Source: Rhodoferax fermentans
GTDB lineage: Bacteria; Pseudomonadota; Gammaproteobacteria; Burkholderiales; Burkholderiaceae_C
DNA: 64,000 nucleotides
Assembly (NCBI RefSeq): GCF_002017865.1
Contig: NZ_MTJN01000002.1
Coordinates: 620,001 to 684,000 of the forward strand
Direction of reading: 5' to 3'
Shown here: piece after piece, positions 59,720 through 64,000 of the stretch
How the letters are laid out: every line of letters starts with the position of its first letter
Numbering within the stretch: position 1 is the first letter of the stretch
The notes under the pieces: generated by a model
Databases searched by the model: none
The model's input: only the letters and a program-made list of their open reading frames with translations
What the model was told of the DNA's origin: nothing
Position numbers and translations under genes: made by a program

Positions 59720-61759
59720 ATGTCCCTGCTCCCTCACCAACTTGAACTCTTAGCCCCGGCGCGTGACGCCGCCATTGGCATCGAAGCCGTCAACCACGGG
59801 GCCGACGCCGTCTACATCGGCGGCCCCGGCTTTGGGGCACGCTCCAGCGCCGACAACTCTGTGGCCGACATCGCCCGTCTGGTGGCACATGCCCATCAGT
59901 TCAACAGCCGGATTTTTGTCACCCTCAATACCATCCTGCGTGACGATGAGTTAGAGCCTGCGCGAAAACTGACCTGGCAGCTCTACGACGCGGGGGTGGA
60001 CGCGCTGATCATCCAGGACATGGGCCTGCTGGAGCTGGACCTGCCACCGATCCAGTTACACGCCAGCACCCAAACCGACATCCGCACGCCTGAGAAAGCA
60101 CGTTTTTTGCAAGACGCAGGCCTGTCGCAGATTGTGCTGGCGCGTGAGCTGACGCTGCAGCAGATTGCCGCCATCCGCGCCGCCACCGACCCCAGCCGAT
60201 GCGCCATCGAGTTTTTTGTGCACGGCGCCTTGTGTGTGGCCTACAGCGGCCAGTGTTACATCAGTGCCGCACACACCGGGCGCAGCGCCAACCGAGGTGA
60301 ATGCAGCCAGGCTTGTCGCCTGCCCTACCAGGTGATCGACGACAAGGGCCGTTTTGTCGCCCATGACAAACACGTCCTCTCGATGAAAGACAACAACCAG
60401 AGCGACAACATCGCTGCGCTGGTCAACGCCGGGGTGCGCAGCTTCAAGATCGAAGGCCGCTACAAAGACATGGCCTATGTCAAAAACATCACTGCGCACT
60501 ACCGCACCCTGCTTGATGAGCTGATTGAAGCGCGCCAACACTCGGAGCAGCCGTTGGCCCGCGCCAGCAGCGGCAAAACCACCTTCAGTTTCACACCCGA
60601 CCCGAACCAGAACTTCAACCGCGAATTCACCGACTACTTTGTCAACGGCCGCCAGGATGACATCGGCGCTTTTGACTCACCCAAAAACCCGGGCCAACCG
60701 ATTGGCCACGTGTTGTTGACCGGCCCGAACTGGGTGGAGCTGGAACTGAGCAGCCGTTACACCGAGTTGCACAACGGCGACGGCCTGTGTTACTACGACC
60801 TGCAAAAAGAGTTGGTGGGCCTGGCCATCAACCGCGCCGAACTGATCAGCGCCAAAAAAGCGCGCTGGCGGGTGTTTCCCAAAGACGCGATGGACACGCT
60901 CAAAGACCTGCGCGCAGGGCTGGAAGTCAACCGCAACCGCGATGTGCATTGGCTGCGCCAGCTCGACAAGAAGTCAAGCGACCGGCGCATCGGCCTCTGG
61001 ATCAACCTGCAGGTACAAGCTGAAGACGTGCACCTAACCCTGACCGACGAAGATGGCCACAGCGCCACGGTGCAGCAGCCCTTCCCCGCGTCGCAGCGGC
61101 AAGCGGCGCTGGATACAGACGCTGCGTTGGAACAGATCCGCAATCAGCTGGGCCGCCTGGGAACGACCAATTTCATAGCCATCAGCACTGACGTAACCTG
61201 GGCTAGAGGCCGATTTGAGGCCATTGTGTTGCCGAGCTCCCTGCTCAACAGCTTGCGCCGCGATGCCGTGGCGCAGCTGGAAGCAGCCCGCGTGGCTGCC
61301 TTCACCCGCCTGCCACGTGCCCTGCCCGTGGCGCCACCCGCGCCCTACCCCGAAGACAGCTTGAGTTACCTGGCCAATGTGTTCAACAAAGCGGCCCGCA
61401 GCTTTTACGCCAAACACGGCGTCAAGGTGATCGCGCCAGCGTATGAAGCAGTGCAGGAGATGGGCGAAGTCAGCCTGATGATCACCAAACACTGTGTGCG
61501 CTTTTCTTTGAGCCTGTGCCCCAAACAGGCCAAGGGCGTGACCGGTGTGCAGGGTTTTGTCAAAGCAGAGCCGTTACAACTCGTCAACGGCAAAGAAAAA
61601 CTCACCCTGCGTTTTGACTGCAAACCCTGCGAGATGCATGTCATGGGCAAGATGAAACCAGCGGTGGCCAAGCAGTCACGCCAGGAGCTGGCCGCAGCCA
61701 GCCAGGGTGTGCCAATCAGTTTTCACAAAGTCCGGCCCAAGCAGGAATTTGGGCACTGA
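59720..61759 (+). CDS. rlhA: 23S rRNA C2501 hydroxylation protein (RlhA, peptidase U32)
   Basis: ATG 59720 (MSLLPHQLELLAPARDAAIG) is chosen by comparison with E. coli RlhA, which begins alike. The 679-residue protein has U32 blocks DAVYIGGPGFGARSSADNSV, VDALIIQDMGLLELDLPPIQ, CVAYSGQCYISAAHTGRSAN and RGECSQACRLPYQV with clustered Cys for an iron-sulfur cluster, and the C-terminal extension of RlhA with EMHVMGKMK. A repeat copy (61174-61218) gives the stretch FIAISTDVTWARGRFEA. Confidence 0.93.
   Translation: MSLLPHQLELLAPARDAAIGIEAVNHGADAVYIGGPGFGARSSADNSVADIARLVAHAHQFNSRIFVTLNTILRDDELEPARKLTWQLYDAGVDALIIQDMGLLELDLPPIQLHASTQTDIRTPEKARFLQDAGLSQIVLARELTLQQIAAIRAATDPSRCAIEFFVHGALCVAYSGQCYISAAHTGRSANRGECSQACRLPYQVIDDKGRFVAHDKHVLSMKDNNQSDNIAALVNAGVRSFKIEGRYKDMAYVKNITAHYRTLLDELIEARQHSEQPLARASSGKTTFSFTPDPNQNFNREFTDYFVNGRQDDIGAFDSPKNPGQPIGHVLLTGPNWVELELSSRYTELHNGDGLCYYDLQKELVGLAINRAELISAKKARWRVFPKDAMDTLKDLRAGLEVNRNRDVHWLRQLDKKSSDRRIGLWINLQVQAEDVHLTLTDEDGHSATVQQPFPASQRQAALDTDAALEQIRNQLGRLGTTNFIAISTDVTWARGRFEAIVLPSSLLNSLRRDAVAQLEAARVAAFTRLPRALPVAPPAPYPEDSLSYLANVFNKAARSFYAKHGVKVIAPAYEAVQEMGEVSLMITKHCVRFSLSLCPKQAKGVTGVQGFVKAEPLQLVNGKEKLTLRFDCKPCEMHVMGKMKPAVAKQSRQELAAASQGVPISFHKVRPKQEFGH
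61174..61218 (+). repeat. Dispersed repeat inside rlhA
   Basis: CATAGCCATCAGCAC, then CCTGGGCTAGAGGCCGATTT. Sense direction, frame kept. Confidence 0.7.
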
Positions 61760-61836
61760 CATGGCCTGATCAGCGCCCCGGATGGGCCCACTATTTCGGG
61801 CATCATCCAGGGCTTTGATGTGAACGAGTGCTCCCC

Positions 61837-62790
61837 ATGACTTTGAAAGCTGTTGCTGCGCCGCCTCTGTGGCTGGCCTGTGTGTTCCTGGCCCTGAGCA
61901 TGTCGCTGGTGGGCAGTTATGTGGCGCTGAGCAAGCCGCTGGCGGCGGTGCTGCCGGTGTTTTTGCTGGCCTGGCTGCGTTTTGGCATTGGGGCGCTGGC
62001 CATGCCGCACTGGCTGGTCAAACCCGCCAATGAGGCGCCGATGAGCCGCTCGACAAAGAAGCTGATTTTTCTCGAATCCTTCCTGGGCAATTTTTTGTTC
62101 ACGATCTGTATGCTGTTTGGCGTGAGCCTGACCACCGCCGTCTCAGCGGGCGTCATTTTGGCAGCGATCCCGGCGGTGGTGGCGCTGCTGAGCTGGGTTT
62201 TCCTGCGTGAGCGCATCAGCCGCCGCGTGGCGCTGGCGATTGTGCTGGCGGCGCTGGGCATCGGCCTGTTCTCACTCTCGAAATCAGAGCTATCTGCCCA
62301 TGCAATACAAGGGCTAGATGCCAATTTGGCTCATAAAACATCGTGGCTAGGCAATCTGCTGGTGATGGGGGCGGTGGTGTGTGAGGCCGCGTATGCGGTG
62401 ATTGGCAAAAAACTCACCGGCACGGTGTCACCCAAACGCATCACAGCACTGATCAACCTGTGGGGGTTTGCGCTGATGACCCCGATGGGCCTGTACGCGG
62501 CCTGGGCCTTTGACTTCTCGGGCGTGACGCTGCCCATCTGGCTGCTGCTGGTGTTCTACGCACTGGCCGCCAGCGTCTGGACAGTGTGGTTGTGGATGAC
62601 CGGTCTGAAAACCGTGCCCGCGTCGCAGGCCGGTGTGTTCACCGTGATGCTGCCGATCTCGGCCGCCGCCGTGGGTGTGCTGGTGCTGGGTGAATCACTC
62701 AGTGGCTGGCAGCTGCTGGCGTTTGCGCTGTGCCTCTCAGGGGTGGTGCTGGCCACACTGCCGGCACGCGCCACGCCGGTCAAGGCCTGA
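61837..62790 (+). CDS. EamA/DMT family transporter
   Basis: ATG 61837 is used; a GTG 9 bases earlier is possible. The 317-residue protein has about ten membrane segments in two EamA repeats, first LALSMSLVGSYVALSKPLAA and second LLVMGAVVCEAAYAVIGKKL. It probably exports metabolites; substrate unknown. The repeat copy at 62286-62330 encodes SELSAHAIQGLDANLAH in the loop between both EamA repeats. Confidence 0.9.
   Translation: MTLKAVAAPPLWLACVFLALSMSLVGSYVALSKPLAAVLPVFLLAWLRFGIGALAMPHWLVKPANEAPMSRSTKKLIFLESFLGNFLFTICMLFGVSLTTAVSAGVILAAIPAVVALLSWVFLRERISRRVALAIVLAALGIGLFSLSKSELSAHAIQGLDANLAHKTSWLGNLLVMGAVVCEAAYAVIGKKLTGTVSPKRITALINLWGFALMTPMGLYAAWAFDFSGVTLPIWLLLVFYALAASVWTVWLWMTGLKTVPASQAGVFTVMLPISAAAVGVLVLGESLSGWQLLAFALCLSGVVLATLPARATPVKA
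62286..62330 (+). repeat. Dispersed repeat inside EamA transporter gene
   Basis: AGAGCTATCTGCCCATG, then ACAAGGGCTAGATGCCAATT. Same reading frame as the selO copy (ELxA...ANL). Confidence 0.75.
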
Positions 62791-62797
62791 GCCCGGC

Positions 62798-63319
62798 TCA
62801 GCCCAAGGGCGTGGCGCTCACCACCATGCCATCGGCATCAGCGTACAACCAGTCGCCCGGGCGCACCCAGACACCCTGAATCTGCACCGGCACATCACGC
62901 AAGCCCTGGTTGTGTTTGTCGGTGGGCATGGGCACACAGGCCAGCGCGCGGATGCCCAGGTCCAGCTGAGCGAGCTCGGCCACATCGCGCACACAACCGT
63001 TGATCACCATCCCGGCCCAGCCATTGCGGGCTGCAGCAGCGCCCAGATTGCCGCCCAGCAGCGCACGGCGCAAGGAGGCCGCACCGTCCACCACCAGCAC
63101 CTTGGCCGCGCGCCCCTCGGGCGTGTCAATCCAGCCGGGGCTCTCCACTGCGGCTTTCACGAGCGAGTTGTCTTCGAAACATTTGACCGTGCTCACCGGC
63201 CCGGCAAAAGCCAGGCGTGCCCCAAAGTCGCGAAACACCGGCGGCAACACCGCAAACACCTCGGGAGACGCCTGTTTGTGCGCATCACACAGGTCACAAG
63301 TCAGTGGAATTAAACGCAT
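62798..63319 (-). CDS. rraA: RraA-like protein retaining aldolase motif
   Basis: ATG 63319 is used. The 173-residue protein (MRLIPLTCDLCDAHKQASPE) belongs to the RraA/HMG-CHA aldolase family. It keeps the metal and substrate signature Gly90-x20-Arg111-Asp112-x2-Glu115 (LGGNLGAAAARNGWAGMVIN, then GCVRDVAE). Strict RNase E inhibitors usually carry RQ in place of RD, so an aldolase or oxaloacetate decarboxylase activity is possible. Standalone minus-strand gene. Confidence 0.85.
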   Translation of the reverse strand: MRLIPLTCDLCDAHKQASPEVFAVLPPVFRDFGARLAFAGPVSTVKCFEDNSLVKAAVESPGWIDTPEGRAAKVLVVDGAASLRRALLGGNLGAAAARNGWAGMVINGCVRDVAELAQLDLGIRALACVPMPTDKHNQGLRDVPVQIQGVWVRPGDWLYADADGMVVSATPLG

Positions 63320-63462
63320 CGTGATCCCCCTCAAAAATGGAAAATTGTAGGCACGCGCGCGCCCTGACGAGCCCTTCAAACGGGCCACTGGCCACCGTAC
63401 GGCACCACTGTGGGGCATCACGCTACAAAAAACGTAAGCAACAGGCCATATTTCTCGCTTTT

Positions 63463-63484
63463 CCCCTTGGAAAAGGGGTTTTTC
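63463..63484 (+). terminator. Hairpin with T-tract in the SWIB gene leader
   Basis: CCCCTT pairs AAGGGG over a 4-base loop, followed by TTTTT. It sits about 80 bases upstream of ATG 63562 on the coding strand, with no plus-strand gene directly before it. Confidence 0.45.
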
Positions 63485-63561
63485 TCCAGTAGCATCCGGC
63501 ACAACCAGCAGATGAGCTTTTCTTGCTGGTGATTGATCAACTTCCAATAGGACAAAACACC

Positions 63562-64000
63562 ATGGCAACTGCAACCAAAGCGCCAGCAAAAAAAGCTGCT
63601 CCAGCCCCCAAAGCCGCACCCGCAAAAAAAGCGGCAGCCACCAAGGCTGTGCCAGCGGCACCGGCAAAAAAGGCGGCTCCTGCCAAAGCGGCAGCACCCG
63701 CCAAAGCCGTGAAGGCTGCACCAGCCAAAGCTGCCGCCAAGGCCGCCCCTGCCAAAGCAGCACCCGCCAAGAAGGCCGCACCGGCTAAAAAGGCCGCAGC
63801 CCCCAAAGCCGCAGCCCCCAAAGCCGCTGCCAAAAAAGCGCCCGCCAAAAAACGCACCGTCAATGCTGCCTTCATGAAGGCCCTGACCCCGAGCGCCGCT
63901 TTGGCAGCTGTTGTGGGTGGCAAGCCTCTGCCACGTACCGAAGTGGTCAAGCAGTTGTGGGTCTACATCAAAAAGCAAAAACTGCAAGACGCTGTTAACA
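63562..64000 (+). CDS. Histone H1-like SWIB domain protein, 3' partial
   Basis: The first about 105 residues are a Lys/Ala/Pro-rich repeat tail (AKKAAPAPKAAPAKKAAA style), as in histone H1-like HctA/alcaligenes-type proteins. Then TVNAAFMKALTPSAALAAVV, GGKPLPRTEVVKQLWVYIKK is a SWIB domain, which the window cuts off. Such fusions probably bind DNA and help compact the nucleoid. The ribosome site is AATAGGAC. A leader hairpin precedes the gene. Confidence 0.9.
   Translation, partial: MATATKAPAKKAAPAPKAAPAKKAAATKAVPAAPAKKAAPAKAAAPAKAVKAAPAKAAAKAAPAKAAPAKKAAPAKKAAAPKAAAPKAAAKKAPAKKRTVNAAFMKALTPSAALAAVVGGKPLPRTEVVKQLWVYIKKQKLQDAVN

Noticed and set aside
30093..62330. Dispersed repeats read as a CRISPR array
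   Set aside because: Copies are kilobases apart, diverged and in both orientations; no regular spacers or cas genes.
63418..63987. Gly/Cys-rich or Ala-rich minus-strand frames at the end
   Set aside because: Antisense of the Lys/Ala/Pro repeat tail, which is low complexity in all frames.

Overview
The window looks like a chromosome segment of a GC-rich betaproteobacterium, most likely a Comamonadaceae member close to Rhodoferax. That placement is inferred from protein resemblance (SelO, MsrB-YciB-BolA-PpiC block, RlhA, histone H1-like SWIB protein, Liv transporter with acyl-CoA ligase) and could not be confirmed by a search. About 40% of the window is a Mu-like transposable prophage; the rest is ordinary chromosome.

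Positions 1-25770 are the prophage, read left to right, with its left end outside the window. Early genes come first: transposase A (5' end missing), target-selection ATPase B, small accessory proteins, DUF3164, HNH, GemA and a Mor-like activator. A 335-base non-coding stretch follows with three terminator-like hairpins, a possible small RNA and a strongly folded element with a 15-bp stem. Then come a Rha-like regulator, two unknown genes, a protease with a nested scaffold, decoration protein, capsid, and a complete contractile tail and baseplate set with collar fibre and fibre chaperone. The prophage ends with a membrane protein, a Com-like zinc finger and a D12-class adenine methylase. No lysis, terminase, portal or gp30-type gene lies between the Mor-like gene and the protease, so the prophage looks defective. 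Three copies of a dyad (GGTGAAGTGTTTCACC), each 35-36 bases before a start codon, look like late promoter sites. The right end appears to cut the 3' end of a DJ-1/PfpI gene.

Positions 25771-30000 hold a bufferin-type operon (DUF2282 precursor, DUF692/MNIO enzyme, DUF2063 partner, DoxX) facing an ECF sigma factor with its zinc anti-sigma factor. Next are two broken gene fragments (AraC, flavin monooxygenase), a patatin-like lipase, and a signalling cluster: chemotaxis receptor, three HDOD proteins (one fused to a histidine kinase, one to a degenerate kinase) and a REC-PAS-GGDEF-EAL protein, with tex inside it.

Positions 44100-54400 are mostly minus-strand housekeeping and transport: GNAT, thioesterase, SDR, two DUF1345 proteins, Dabb, PAP2, and a branched-chain-type ABC transporter (LivFGMH, without a binding protein) with an acyl-CoA ligase. 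Positions 54500-64000 hold a palindromic MITE-like element next to selO, then msrB-yciB-bolA-ppiC, a LysR/DUF1127 pair, rlhA, an EamA transporter, an RraA-like protein and a SWIB/H1-like protein cut by the window end.

Outside the prophage, a 40-50 bp repeat with a hairpin core occurs at least nine times, seven of them inside reading frames that stay open. It is the most unusual genome-scale pattern seen here.
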